Shown in pieces: positions 20,769 through 32,336 of a stretch of 64,000 nt of DNA. The stretch comes from Tsukamurella sputi. Lineage in GTDB: Bacteria > Actinomycetota > Actinomycetes > Mycobacteriales > Mycobacteriaceae. Positions within the stretch are counted from its first letter, which is position 1. The number at the start of each line of letters is the position of its first letter. Location of the stretch: contig NZ_VIGV01000001.1 of the NCBI RefSeq assembly GCF_007858445.1, forward strand, positions 62,001-126,000. The letters run 5' to 3'. The notes under the pieces were generated by a model, which searched no databases, had not been told where the DNA came from, and was given only the letters and a program-made list of their open reading frames with translations. The translations under genes were made by a program, and so were the position numbers.

Positions 20769-20797
20769 AAGGTAGCACTCGTTCGCCGCGGCCCCAA
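20769..20797 (-). promoter_or_regulatory. SigA-type promoter for the ribE operon
   Basis: On the minus strand, TTGGGG (-35, 20792-20797) and TACCTT (-10, 20769-20774) are separated by exactly 17 bases. The predicted start, near 20762, lies just before the first bases of the FMN riboswitch, which supports both calls. Confidence 0.6.
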
Positions 20798-20836
20798 GTG
20801 TTGGGTTCACGCCGAACGGAAGGCAAGGTCCGCGGG

Positions 20837-21835
20837 TCAGCGCAGCAGCGTGAGCAGGACGTCGTCGCCGAGGCGTTCGACGGTGTCGATCCGCAGCCGG
20901 AGCGCGTCGCCGAGCGTGCCGACACCGGGGACGGTGAGCGCGGAGAGTCCGGCGCCGAGGAGGACCGGCGCGATGTAGGCCTGCACCCGGTCGACGAGGC
21001 CGGCGGCGAGGAAGGCGCCGATCACGCGCGAGCCGCCCTCGACCTGCACGTTGACCGCGTCCCCCGCAGCCGCGAGGGCGTCCTCGGGGCGGTGCGAGCG
21101 CACGTGGATCGCTTCGCCCGGGCCGGTGAGCACCGCGGCCCGGGCAGGAATCGACCTGTCCCCCAGGACGATCCGCGTCGGCTGGTGCGGATGGAGGGAG
21201 CCGTCGGGGCGGCGGGCGGTGAGGGCGGGATCGTCGGCGACCACGGTGCCCGTGCCCACGATGATCGCGTCGAGCTGGCCTCGCTCGGCGTGCGCGCGCT
21301 GGCGCGCCGCGGGGCCGGTGATCCACTGGCTCGTGCCGTCGGGGGCGGCGATCCGGCCGTCGACGGTGGCCGCGATCTTGACGGTGACCATCGGGCGGCC
21401 GTGGCGTTGCCGGAACAGCCACTCCGTGAGCGGCCACGGCTCGGTGTCGAGGTGCTCCACCTGGACACCGGCCGTGCGCAGGGTGTGCGCGCCGCCCGCG
21501 GCGAGCGGGTTCGGGTCTGCGGCCGCGTACGCGACCCGGGCGATACCGGCGGCGATCAGCGCCTGTGTGCACGGTCCGGTGCGCCCGGTGTGGTCGCACG
21601 GCTCGAGGGTGACGACGGCGGTGCCCCCGCGCGCTGCCTCCCCGGCCTGCGCCAAGGCCACGACCTCGGCGTGCGGGCCGCCCGCGGGCGCGGTGCGGCC
21701 CCGCCCGACGACGGTGCCGTCGGCGCCCAGGATCACGGCGCCCACCGGCGGGTTCGGGGTGCTCACCCCGCGTGCCGCGACCGATTCCTCGACGGCCAGC
21801 GCGAGCGCGGCGTCGATGTCCACGGGCAGGTTCAC
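20837..21835 (-). CDS. ribD: Bifunctional riboflavin biosynthesis deaminase/reductase
   Basis: 332 residues. The N-terminal deaminase has the zinc motif H55-A-E57 in [10 protein letters not shown], with Cys80 and Cys89 in [11 protein letters not shown]. The C-terminal reductase begins at [17 protein letters not shown] with [14 protein letters not shown] and a [12 protein letters not shown] motif. The two domains convert the GTP cyclohydrolase product to the ribityl-aminopyrimidinedione. The GTG start (21835) overlaps the rpe stop (GTGA). The ribE operon with its own riboswitch and promoter begins 289 bases downstream, so ribD lies outside the riboswitch-controlled transcript and may be under rpe's promoter. 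Confidence 0.94.
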   Translation of the reverse strand: MNLPVDIDAALALAVEESVAARGVSTPNPPVGAVILGADGTVVGRGRTAPAGGPHAEVVALAQAGEAARGGTAVVTLEPCDHTGRTGPCTQALIAAGIARVAYAAADPNPLAAGGAHTLRTAGVQVEHLDTEPWPLTEWLFRQRHGRPMVTVKIAATVDGRIAAPDGTSQWITGPAARQRAHAERGQLDAIIVGTGTVVADDPALTARRPDGSLHPHQPTRIVLGDRSIPARAAVLTGPGEAIHVRSHRPEDALAAAGDAVNVQVEGGSRVIGAFLAAGLVDRVQAYIAPVLLGAGLSALTVPGVGTLGDALRLRIDTVERLGDDVLLTLLR

Positions 21836-22509
21836 ACCCGTGCGGTGGCCGCCGCCTGAGCGCGGAGCTTGCGCAGGGCGTCGGCGGGGTCGGCGGCGTT
21901 GTAGACGGCGGATCCGGCGACGAAGCAGTCGACGCCCGCGGCGGCCGCCTGCTCGATGGTGTCCGCATTGATGCCGCCGTCGATCTCGACCAGCAGCCGC
22001 AGCTCACCGGAATCGACGAGGCGGCGCGCCTGCCGCGCCTTGTCCAGCACATCGGCGATGAAGGACTGGCCGCCGAAGCCCGGCTCGACGCTCATCACCA
22101 GCAGGGTGTCGAAGCTCTTGAGGATCTCGATGTAGGGCTCGAAGGCGGTGCCGGGCTTGATCGCGAGGCCCGCCTTGCCGCCCGCGGCGCGGATGTCCTT
22201 CGCGACGGCGACCGGATCGTCCGACGCCTCGGCGTGGAAGGTCACGTTGTACGCGCCGGCCTCCGCGTAGGGCGGAGCCCAACGCGCGGGGTCGTCGATC
22301 ATGAGGTGGCAGTCGAGCGGGATGGCCGTGGCCTTCAGCAGGCTCTGCACGACGGGCAGGCCCAGGGTGAGGTTCGGCACGAAGTGGTTGTCCATCACGT
22401 CGACGTGCACCCAATCGGCGCCCTCCGGCCCACCCACGGCCTCGACTTCGGCCCCGAGCCGGGCGAAGTCGGCGGAGAGGATGGACGGCGCGATCATCGG
22501 CGAAGGCAT
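21832..22509 (-). CDS. rpe: Ribulose-phosphate 3-epimerase
   Basis: 225 residues of the TIM-barrel epimerase family: [10 protein letters not shown] at the N-terminus, [18 protein letters not shown] with metal-binding His and catalytic Asp, [17 protein letters not shown], and IDGGINADT with GSAVY near the end. It interconverts ribulose 5-phosphate and xylulose 5-phosphate; ribulose 5-phosphate is also the ribBA substrate, which may explain its place before ribD. In the DNH segment the residue usually Gly is Asn (VMDNHF), a minor change. The ATG at 22509 follows a TAGAAT box by 7 bases. Confidence 0.95.
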   Translation of the reverse strand: MPSPMIAPSILSADFARLGAEVEAVGGPEGADWVHVDVMDNHFVPNLTLGLPVVQSLLKATAIPLDCHLMIDDPARWAPPYAEAGAYNVTFHAEASDDPVAVAKDIRAAGGKAGLAIKPGTAFEPYIEILKSFDTLLVMSVEPGFGGQSFIADVLDKARQARRLVDSGELRLLVEIDGGINADTIEQAAAAGVDCFVAGSAVYNAADPADALRKLRAQAAATARV

Positions 22510-22516
22510 GCGACGG

Positions 22517-22522
22517 ATTCTA
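22517..22522 (-). promoter_or_regulatory. -10 element TAGAAT of the rpe-ribD transcript
   Basis: TAGAAT on the minus strand, 7 bases before the rpe ATG; a leaderless transcript is predicted. Confidence 0.5.
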
Positions 22523-22617
22523 CGTCCCGTGACTGCGCGGGATCGCGGGCAGAGGAGCCGGAACCGCTTCGCCGATCGGGTGCGGCCGCGGATTCACACA
22601 CGCGCACCGCGACGTCG

Positions 22618-22646
22618 TTGTGTTTCATTTGTCACTCTTGTAACAT
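22618..22646 (+). promoter_or_regulatory. SigA-like promoter of the LGFP-repeat gene
   Basis: TTGTGT (22618-22623) and TAACAT (22641-22646) are separated by 17 bases in a locally AT-richer stretch. The predicted start, near 22653, leaves a leader of about 50 bases before the ATG at 22702, which has GAGAGG at 22691-22696. Confidence 0.6.
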
Positions 22647-22701
22647 GAGCCTCATTAATCACACGGGTAACACTCGTGCCGTCGATTGTTGAGAGGTCGT
22701 C

Positions 22702-23658
22702 ATGCGGATCGCACGCACCACCGTGACCACGTTCGTGGCGGTCGCCGCGGCCACCGTCTTCGCCGCAGGCCCCGCCCTGGCCGACCCCGCCGTGCCGGCG
22801 GTCCCCGTCGCTCCCCCGGCACCGGCCGCACCCGCCGCCGCTGCTCCTGCGGCCGCTGCTCCCGCGGCCGCAGCCCCCGCCGCTGCTGCCGCCGATCCCG
22901 CCGCCGTCCCCGCCGCGGCGAGCACCCCGCTCGTCTCCACCGCGAACGCGGTGCCGGCCTCGGCGCAGCCCGCCCTGACCGAGCTGGCGAAGATCCCCGG
23001 CGTGCAGCAGATCCTCGCGACCGGCCAGCTGCCCACCACCGACGTGGCGACGCTGGTCAAGATGTTCGGCAGCGACCCGAGCGCGCAGAAGCTGCTCGGA
23101 CAGCTCCTCGCCGGGCAGAGCGCCGCCGCGGCCCCCGCGGCCGCCGACAGCACCCCGGACGAGCCGCTGAAGTTCGCCGTCACCGGCGCGATCAACGACA
23201 CCTTCACCAAGGACGGCGGCCAGAAGAAGTACGGCCAGCCCCTCGGCGTCGAGAAGGATGTGGCGGGCGGCTCCAAGGTGCAGGAGTTCACCAAGGGCAC
23301 CATCTACTGGAACCCCAAGGTCAACGGCGGCAAGGCGGCCGGCGTCACCGGCGCCATCCGTGACCTGTACCTCAAGGAGGGCGGCCCGACCGGCAAGCTC
23401 GGCTTCCCGCTCATGAGCGAGCTCTCCGTCGGGGGCCCCACCGCAGGCTCGGTCGCGGGCGCCTACAACGACTTCCAGAACGGCTCGATCGTCTGGTCGC
23501 CCGAGGCCGGCGCGCACGTCGTCTCCGGCAAGATCAAGGACCAGTGGGTCAAGGGCGGCGGCGCCTTCGGGATGGGATACCCGAAGGGCGACGCCAAGCC
23601 GGGCCCCGGCGGCGTCCTCACCCAGGAGTTCACGAAGGGCGGCGTCCTCAAGGGCTGA
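22702..23658 (+). CDS. Secreted LGFP-repeat cell-envelope protein
   Basis: 318 residues. A Sec signal peptide (MRIARTTVTTFVAVAAATVF..., cleavage near ALADP) is followed by an Ala/Pro-rich region of low complexity (about residues 28-72), a short helical domain, and at least three LGFP-type repeats in the C-terminal half. Recognisable repeat cores are AINDTFTKDGGQKKYGQPLG, YLKEGGPTGKLGFPL and KDQWVKGGGAFGMGYPKGD, each linked by a (F/Y)xxGxIxW motif. LGFP repeats occur in envelope proteins of mycolic-acid bacteria and are thought to bind the cell wall. It is monocistronic and has its own promoter and terminator. The exact role is unknown. Confidence 0.85.
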   Translation: MRIARTTVTTFVAVAAATVFAAGPALADPAVPAVPVAPPAPAAPAAAAPAAAAPAAAAPAAAAADPAAVPAAASTPLVSTANAVPASAQPALTELAKIPGVQQILATGQLPTTDVATLVKMFGSDPSAQKLLGQLLAGQSAAAAPAAADSTPDEPLKFAVTGAINDTFTKDGGQKKYGQPLGVEKDVAGGSKVQEFTKGTIYWNPKVNGGKAAGVTGAIRDLYLKEGGPTGKLGFPLMSELSVGGPTAGSVAGAYNDFQNGSIVWSPEAGAHVVSGKIKDQWVKGGGAFGMGYPKGDAKPGPGGVLTQEFTKGGVLKG

Positions 23659-23680
23659 CGCCCTCACCGCGGCACACGCG

Positions 23681-23715
23681 AACGGCCCGCCTCCGGCACT
23701 CGGAGGCGGGCCGTT
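23681..23715. terminator. Bidirectional intrinsic terminator
   Basis: A perfect 15-base stem (AACGGCCCGCCTCCG, loop GCACT, then the complement) lies between the convergent LGFP and rsmB genes. It is followed by GTTTCG-like sequence on the plus side and preceded by a short A/C stretch, so it could serve both. Confidence 0.85.
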
Positions 23716-23723
23716 TCGTCGTC

Positions 23724-25082
23724 TCAGCTCTTGCGGAGCGCCTGGAAGAACATCCCGTCGGTGCCGTGCAGGTGCGGCCACAGCTGCACGTGCGGCCCGT
23801 CCCCCAGCGGCAGCTCCGTTTCCGGGACCAGGGGGCGGGTGTCGATCTGCTCCAGCCCGGCGCCCGCCAGCAGCTCGTCATCGCCGACGATGCCCACCGT
23901 CTCCGCGACGTGCGGCGAACAGGTCGCGTAGAGCACCACGCCACCGGGACGCGTGAGCGCGGCGGCCGCGGTCAGCAGTTCCCGCTGCAGCACCGCGAGC
24001 TCGGTGACATCGGACGGCTGCTTGCGCCAGCGCGCCTCGGGCCGGCGGCGCAGCGCTCCGATACCCGAGCACGGCGCGTCCACCAGCACGCGGTCGTAGC
24101 CCGGCTCCAGCCCGGACCGGCGGCCGTCCGCGACGTGCACGTCCACGGGCAGCCCCTTGACAGCCTTCCGGACCAGCTCGGCGCGGTGCTCGGCCGGCTC
24201 CACGGCGTCGACGCGGGCACCGTCGATCGCGGCGAGCGAGCCCAGCAGGGCCGCCTTGCCACCCGGACCGGCACACAGGTCGAGCCACCGGCCGGCGTCG
24301 TCGCCCTCGAGCGGCGCGACCGCTGCGGCCCGTGCGACGAGTTGGCTGCCCTCGTCCTGCACGCCCGCGAGGCCGTCGCGGACGGGTTCGAGCGCACCGG
24401 GATCGCCGCTGGGCAGGTACACCGCGTAGGGCGAGAGCCGGCCGGTCTCGCCCTCCACGATGAGCGCCAGCTCGTCCGCCGAGATCTCCCCCGGCCGCGC
24501 GACGAGGTGCACCGGCGGCCGGGCGTCGTCGGAGGCGAGCAGAGCCTGCAGCTGCCCCATCGAGTTGATGCCGTTGGCGCGGAGGGACTCCCAGAAGGCC
24601 TCGGCGATCCAGCGCGGATGCGCGTACTGCATCGCGAGGTGTCCGAGCAGGTCGTCGGCGGCCGACGGCGCGACCCGGGCGACCCAGGTGTCCTCGTCGT
24701 CCCGCGAGACCTTGCGCAGCACCGCGTTGGCGAACCCGGACGCGCCGCGACCCGAGGTCTCCTTCACCGCGTCCACCGTCTCGGAGACGGCGGCGTGCGC
24801 GCCCACCCGGGTGCGGAGCAACTGGTAGACGCCGAGCCGCAGCGCGTCCAGCACGGGACCGTCGATCTCGGCGACCGGCCGCCCCGAGGCGTCCTCGATC
24901 ACCGCGTCGAGCAGGCCCTGCGCCCGGCAGGCACCGTAGGTGAGTTCGGTCGCGAAGGCGGCGTCGCGCCCCTTGAGCCGCTTGTCCCGCAGCAGGCCGG
25001 GAAGCACGAGGTTCGCGTACGCGCCGCGCTCACGTACGGCGGCGAGGGTCTGCAGCGCGGCGCTGCGGGCGGGGTCGGTCAC
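23724..25082 (-). CDS. rsmB: 16S rRNA (cytosine-967-C5)-methyltransferase
   Basis: 452 residues. The N-terminal NusB-like RNA-binding domain (about 1-140) is followed by a Rossmann methyltransferase with the SAM motif [17 protein letters not shown]. The two cysteine motifs of the m5C family are [18 protein letters not shown] (catalytic general block) and [13 protein letters not shown]. It methylates 16S rRNA in the cytoplasm. GTG start 25082 overlaps the fmt stop (GTGA); it is the last gene of def-fmt-rsmB, a conserved actinobacterial trio. Family identity is firm; the target base is by homology. Confidence 0.93.
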   Translation of the reverse strand: MTDPARSAALQTLAAVRERGAYANLVLPGLLRDKRLKGRDAAFATELTYGACRAQGLLDAVIEDASGRPVAEIDGPVLDALRLGVYQLLRTRVGAHAAVSETVDAVKETSGRGASGFANAVLRKVSRDDEDTWVARVAPSAADDLLGHLAMQYAHPRWIAEAFWESLRANGINSMGQLQALLASDDARPPVHLVARPGEISADELALIVEGETGRLSPYAVYLPSGDPGALEPVRDGLAGVQDEGSQLVARAAAVAPLEGDDAGRWLDLCAGPGGKAALLGSLAAIDGARVDAVEPAEHRAELVRKAVKGLPVDVHVADGRRSGLEPGYDRVLVDAPCSGIGALRRRPEARWRKQPSDVTELAVLQRELLTAAAALTRPGGVVLYATCSPHVAETVGIVGDDELLAGAGLEQIDTRPLVPETELPLGDGPHVQLWPHLHGTDGMFFQALRKS

Positions 25083-26013
25083 TGGTCGCCTCCGAGAATC
25101 GCGCCGGATTCGACACGGGCGCCGCGCGCCCAGTCGGCGGCGGGCATGGGTTTCTTGCCGGGCGGCTGCACGGTGCCGAGCCGCAGGGGCGCCGTGGCGG
25201 TGCCCACGTGGACCGCGCGCTTGCTCACCCGCAGCTCACCGGGCGCGAGGGCCTCCGCCTCCGCATCGACCACGGCGGGGCCGAGCTTGAGCCGCGCCGC
25301 ACCGAACGGCACCCACGCGCCGGGCGCATCGGTCATCGCGCGGATGTGCCGGTCCACCGCACCGGCCGGACGGTCGAACCGCACCCGGGCACCGTCGACG
25401 GTGACCTTGGCGGCGTGCGAGACCCCGTCCGGCGACTGGGGCCGAGCCTGCAGCGCGCCGGCCGCCACTCCGTCGACGGTGCGCGTGAGCAGCTCCGCGC
25501 CGTGCTCGGCGAGCCGCGCGAGGAGCGCCGTCGCGGTGTCGTCGGGCCGGATCCGCTCGGTGAGCACCCCGAACACCGGGCCCGTGTCGAGGCCCTCCTC
25601 GATGCGGAACGTCGACGCGCCGGTCACCTCGTCCCCGGCAGCCAGCGCGGCCTGGACCGGCGCGGCGCCGCGCCACGCGGGCAGCAGGGAGAAGTGCACA
25701 TTGATCCAGCCGTGCGCCGGGACGTCGAGGAGATCGGGCGGGATCATCCCGCCGTACGCGACCACCGGGCAGCAATCGGGCGCCAGATCGACGATCGCGG
25801 CCCGGGCCTCGGGGTCGCGCAGCGTCGCGGGCGTGAGCACCGGGATCCCCGCCTCGTCCGCGATGAGGCCGACCGGCGAGCGCCGGACGCCGCGGCCGCG
25901 ACCGGAGCGGGCGTCGGGCCGGGTGAGCACGCCGACCACCTCGTGCTCGGAGTCCAGCAGCGCGCGCAGCGCCGGCACGGCGGGCTCGGGTGTCCCCGCG
26001 AACAGCAGCCGCA

Positions 26014-26014
<1 letters not shown>
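25079..26014 (-). CDS. fmt: Methionyl-tRNA formyltransferase
   Basis: 311 residues starting at ATG 26014, which overlaps the def stop. The N-terminal formyltransferase domain has the catalytic triad Asn105, His107 and Asp143 in [17 protein letters not shown] and [11 protein letters not shown]; the C-terminal tRNA-binding barrel follows from about residue 205. It formylates initiator Met-tRNA with 10-formyl-THF. The open frame extends upstream across def in a wrong frame and is not coding. One departure from the textbook motif: the conserved first loop reads [15 protein letters not shown] as expected, so nothing essential is missing. Confidence 0.95.
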
Positions 26015-29153
<3,139 letters not shown>

Positions 29154-29160
29154 AACCCCG

Positions 29161-30972
29161 TCACCGCACCAGGAGCGGCCCGGTCCACGCGTAGTGGCCG
29201 GGCCGCTCCTGTGCGTAGCCCACGCGGTACGTCCCCACGGGCAGGTCGCGCACCGCGACGGTGGCCGTGAAGGCCCCGCGGCGCCGCTCCCAGGAGAGTT
29301 CGGTCGACGGCGCATCGTCGTCGGCCACGAGGAGCCACGCGTCGCCGTCGCGCCGCTCCACCCGCACGTAACTGTCCGGGATCACGCGGTTCGGGTGCGG
29401 GCACTCGAATCCGACGACGACCGCTCCGTCCGGCCCGGCGGTGCGCACCGTCGCCACGCGGACCGGGCGGGGACGGCTCAGCACCGTCGAGCCCGACGGT
29501 GACCCGAACCGCCCGGGCCGCTGCCGCGGCGGGGGCGTGCCGCGCTCCGTCGGCCGGCCGGCGGCGAGGTCCGCGGCGAGGCGGCGCGCCGTCTCGGTGA
29601 AGGCCGCGAGCTCGTTGCGGCCGAAGACGGTGCTCCCGGCCTCGTACCGCTGCGCGTCGTACTCCTCCGGTGTGGTCAGGTAGTGGGCGTAGCCGTTGGC
29701 GTAGCCCTGGACCAGCACGTCCGCGGCGTCGATACCGGCCGCGTCCGCCACGGCATCGCGCAGCCGGGCGCCGGCGGTGACGGTGACCTCCACGGGCAGG
29801 CAGAGCAGGTGCAGCGCACCGATCCGCACCAGCTGCACCGGGAGCCGTTCCTGCACCCAGCCCATCGCGCCCGCGGGCAACAGCATCTCCTTGGGCGCGT
29901 GCTGCGCGGCCAGCACCGGCCGGCGTCGGTACAGGAACCGGCTGATCGCCCCGACCCGGTTGCCGAGGCCCTGGTGGAACGCCGGTGAACCGAGCCCGTC
30001 GGAGGTACCCGCCGCGAAGGCGGCGCCGAGCACGGCCCGCCCTGTGGGGCCCGACGGTGTCTGCGCCGCCCCGAGATCGAGGTAGGTGAGCCGGTGTGCG
30101 ACGGTCGGCGCCAGGGCGCGGCCCGGCGCGGCGGCCAAACGCCGCGCCTGCGTGAGCTGGCGCCGGCCGATCTCGGCGGTGTTGTCCCGCTCGTCGTCGG
30201 TGGGGCCGTGGCCGGCGCTGCCGCCCAGATTGGGCGACATGTCCCCCGAGTTGGTCTGCGCGAAGGCGCCGACAAATCCCGGCGGCTGCGCGCGCTCCCA
30301 CGCGGCGGCGGCCCAGCCCTTGTTGTCGGAACTGATCAGGCGGTTGCCGTTGCCCATCGAGGTGCAGTGCACGGCGAACCAGTCGATCGCCGCCCGCAAC
30401 TCCCCGTCGCGCTCGAACCGGAGGACGGTCACGGCGGGGTCGATGCGCCCCGGCAGCCTGTCCCGGTCGGCGTTGCGGTCGAAGGAGCTCGCGCTGCGGT
30501 TGACGGAAGCGTCGTGCAGCTCACCGCGCGCGAGCGAGAGGTCCGCGGGCGCGAGGGCCGCCTCGGCGTCGAGCACGGCGCGCACCACCCCGTCGACGAG
30601 CCGGTCGAAGGTGCGCCGGTGCCGGCCGAGCGTCGTGATGTTGTACAGCGCGTGCCGGCCGTGGCCACCCGGTCCGCAGTGGGTGTGCGTCGCGGTGAGC
30701 ACGACGTTCTCGGCGCAGAGGCGGCCGCCGGTGGCCACGGAGAGCCGGTCGGTGATCTCGTCCACGGAGGCCTGGAAGAACATCCCGATGTCGGCCACCA
30801 CGAAGGCGATCCGCTCGGCACCGGCGGCGATGACGAACGCCCGGGCCCACTGGCGCGTGAGCAGCCCTCGGCCGCGCTGGCCCGGCATGCCGTAGCCCAT
30901 GAGCCCCACACCCCACGGCTCCCCCGTGATGTCCGTCTTGGCCCAGCCGGCCCGCCACCCCGTCGCAGTCAT
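29161..30972 (-). CDS. Neutral ceramidase
   Basis: 603 residues. The neutral/alkaline ceramidase hallmark T-N-S-G-D-M-S-P-N is present, with nucleophile Ser242. Zinc-site motifs are T-H-T-H-C-G-P-G-G (His96/His98) and His202 in VHCTSMG. The N-terminus (GWAKTDITGEPWGVGLMGYG) and the C-terminal Ig-like domain (PDSYVRVERRDGDAWLLVADDD onwards) match the family. It hydrolyses ceramide to sphingosine and fatty acid. No signal peptide is visible from ATG 30972, though a longer frame exists upstream; secretion is therefore unclear. The start follows TACCCT (30979-30984 on this strand) by 6 bases: leaderless. Mycobacteria have a homologue (Rv0669c in memory). Confidence 0.9.
   Translation of the reverse strand: MTATGWRAGWAKTDITGEPWGVGLMGYGMPGQRGRGLLTRQWARAFVIAAGAERIAFVVADIGMFFQASVDEITDRLSVATGGRLCAENVVLTATHTHCGPGGHGRHALYNITTLGRHRRTFDRLVDGVVRAVLDAEAALAPADLSLARGELHDASVNRSASSFDRNADRDRLPGRIDPAVTVLRFERDGELRAAIDWFAVHCTSMGNGNRLISSDNKGWAAAAWERAQPPGFVGAFAQTNSGDMSPNLGGSAGHGPTDDERDNTAEIGRRQLTQARRLAAAPGRALAPTVAHRLTYLDLGAAQTPSGPTGRAVLGAAFAAGTSDGLGSPAFHQGLGNRVGAISRFLYRRRPVLAAQHAPKEMLLPAGAMGWVQERLPVQLVRIGALHLLCLPVEVTVTAGARLRDAVADAAGIDAADVLVQGYANGYAHYLTTPEEYDAQRYEAGSTVFGRNELAAFTETARRLAADLAAGRPTERGTPPPRQRPGRFGSPSGSTVLSRPRPVRVATVRTAGPDGAVVVGFECPHPNRVIPDSYVRVERRDGDAWLLVADDDAPSTELSWERRRGAFTATVAVRDLPVGTYRVGYAQERPGHYAWTGPLLVR
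29171..29210 (+). terminator. Strong hairpin terminator after gdhA, inside the ceramidase gene
   Basis: Arms AGGAGCGGCCCGG and CCGGGCCGCTCCT form a perfect 13-base stem, extended inward by CCAC/GTGG around loop GCGTA after a one-base bulge. It starts 17 bases past the gdhA stop and lies wholly within the last codons of the opposite-strand ceramidase gene. There is no T-run, as is common in high-GC actinobacteria. Confidence 0.7.
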
Positions 30973-30978
30973 GCGTCG

Positions 30979-30984
30979 AGGGTA
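30979..30984 (-). promoter_or_regulatory. -10 element TACCCT for the ceramidase gene
   Basis: TANNNT hexamer on the minus strand; the ATG at 30972 is exactly 7 bases after its last base. Confidence 0.45.
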
Positions 30985-31018
30985 GAACCGGCGCCGGAGG
31001 CTGCCCGGGCCGGAGTCG

Positions 31019-31588
31019 TCAGTCGAGGTCGGGCGGTGACGTCGCCGTGAGTCGGGGGTCCGGCTCACGGCCCGACATGCGGAGCGCGCCGACGAGGACC
31101 CGCCCCAGGGTGAGGAGCCCCTTCGGACTGCGCGGGTTCAGGCCGGCGATGAGCTGCCGGAGGATGGTCAGCTGGTCGAAGTAGATCCGCTCCGCGATCA
31201 GGTTCTCCTGCTCGTCGAAGACGAAGTAGGCGGTCATCCGCGTGCGGTGCCGCCCACCGGTGGGCGGGATGGATCCGAGCGGACCGCGCTGAGTCCCGAG
31301 CAGCCAGAACTCGACGATGACGGCGTCCGCGCTGTGCCGCAGGGCGATCAACTCGTGGTCCTGGTCCGGGAAGGCCGTGCGCGTGTCCGTGTAGTAGTCC
31401 CGTACCTCGCCGTCCCCGTCGTGCACGGTCATCTGCGCGATGAGCTCGTAGTGCGGGTGCGGGAAGGTCGACAGCGTCGCGTCCCAGTTCTGGCGCACCT
31501 CGTCCCGGAAGTGGTCGAGGACGAGCCGCTCACGGGCGCGCAGGACGGACTCGGGCGGCATCACGAACCGGGAGTCGTGGGCGATCAT
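31019..31588 (-). CDS. SnoaL/NTF2-like protein
   Basis: 189 residues from ATG 31588; an ATG four codons earlier (31600) is equally possible, and neither has a good ribosome-binding site. The single-domain cone-shaped fold is suggested by the helical start (ARERLVLDHFRDEVRQNWDATLSTF), then YELIAQMT, YYTDTRTAFPDQDHELIALRH and the strand motif MTAYFVFDEQENLIAERIYFDQ. Such proteins are small isomerases, hydrolases or binding proteins for hydrophobic ligands. No catalytic residue set is assigned. It is divergent from the TetR gene at 31640 and is the regulator's likely target. Confidence 0.7.
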   Translation of the reverse strand: MIAHDSRFVMPPESVLRARERLVLDHFRDEVRQNWDATLSTFPHPHYELIAQMTVHDGDGEVRDYYTDTRTAFPDQDHELIALRHSADAVIVEFWLLGTQRGPLGSIPPTGGRHRTRMTAYFVFDEQENLIAERIYFDQLTILRQLIAGLNPRSPKGLLTLGRVLVGALRMSGREPDPRLTATSPPDLD

Positions 31589-31599
31589 GCCGCCCAGCA

Positions 31600-31618
31600 T
31601 ACCCACATTGTGGATAAT
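31600..31618. promoter_or_regulatory. Candidate TetR operator overlapping a -10 box
   Basis: TACCCACA-T-TGTGGATA (31600-31616) is an inverted repeat matching at 7 of 8 positions around a central T. It overlaps GATAAT (31613-31618), a -10 box facing the TetR gene, and touches the start of the divergent NTF2-like gene. The 39-base gap leaves room for little else, so autoregulation and control of the neighbour are likely. Confidence 0.5.
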
Positions 31619-31639
31619 TTCCGGTGCCGAAGGTAGGGG

Positions 31640-32326
31640 ATGATGGGGTTCATGACCACTCCGCGCCCCCGACGCGGCCGCCCCGCTCTGGGCGCGCCCA
31701 AGCTGACCCGCGCCGCGGTCGTGGAGGCGGCGCTCGCGCTGATCGACCGGGACGGGGTCGCCGAGGTCAGCATGCGGTCCATCGCCCGCCACCTGTCCGT
31801 CGACGCGAAGAGCCTGTACAACCACGTCCAGGACAAGGACGATCTGCTCGACGCGGTCACGGAGCACCTGCTCCGGTCCATCGACGTGCACGTGCCCACC
31901 GGCGATCTCCGGGCCGACCTCGCCGGCGTCGCCCGGGCCTTCCGCACCGCCGCGCAGGCCCACCCCCGCGCGGCGACGCTCGTGCTGACCCGCCAGGTGC
32001 AGTCGGTCGCCGCGCTGGCGCCGACGCAGTCGATCCTCGACGTCCTGCTGACGGCCGGATTCGCGCCGAGCGAGGCCGTGCACCTGATGCGATCGCAACT
32101 CGCAGCGCTGATCGGCACACTGCTGCGCGAGTTCGAAGCGGCGCCCACCTTCGGGATGACGGATGCCGAGGCGATCGCGCGGCGCGAGGCCTCCCTCGCC
32201 GCCTGCGGTCTCCCCTCGGTGCAGGCGGTGGCTCCCGAGCTCGCGCGGTTCGACGCGGACGCGGAGTTCGAGTACATGCTCGCCCTGTCGATCAGCGCGG
32301 TGGAGGCCCGCCTCAGCGCGCGGTAG
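31640..32326 (+). CDS. TetR-family transcriptional regulator
   Basis: 228 residues. The N-terminal HTH is clear: LTRAAVVEAALALIDRDG, then VAEVSMRSIARHLSVDAKSLYNHV with recognition helix and the Tyr-Asn-His-Val tail typical of the TetR class, followed by DKDDLLDAV. The C-terminal ligand domain resembles TetR_C_1 (tetracycline-repressor-like), with no ligand predictable. Several start codons cluster (31640, 31643, 31652); AAGG at 31630-31633 favours the first two. It is divergent from the NTF2-like gene and has a palindrome in the gap. Confidence 0.9.
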   Translation: MMGFMTTPRPRRGRPALGAPKLTRAAVVEAALALIDRDGVAEVSMRSIARHLSVDAKSLYNHVQDKDDLLDAVTEHLLRSIDVHVPTGDLRADLAGVARAFRTAAQAHPRAATLVLTRQVQSVAALAPTQSILDVLLTAGFAPSEAVHLMRSQLAALIGTLLREFEAAPTFGMTDAEAIARREASLAACGLPSVQAVAPELARFDADAEFEYMLALSISAVEARLSAR

Positions 32327-32336
32327 CCGACCGGCG

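Noticed and set aside
22780-22920. Possible CRISPR or repeat array in GCC-rich DNA
   Set aside because: It is the Ala/Pro-rich segment of the LGFP protein; repeats are codon-level, not spaced units. No CRISPR array seen anywhere.
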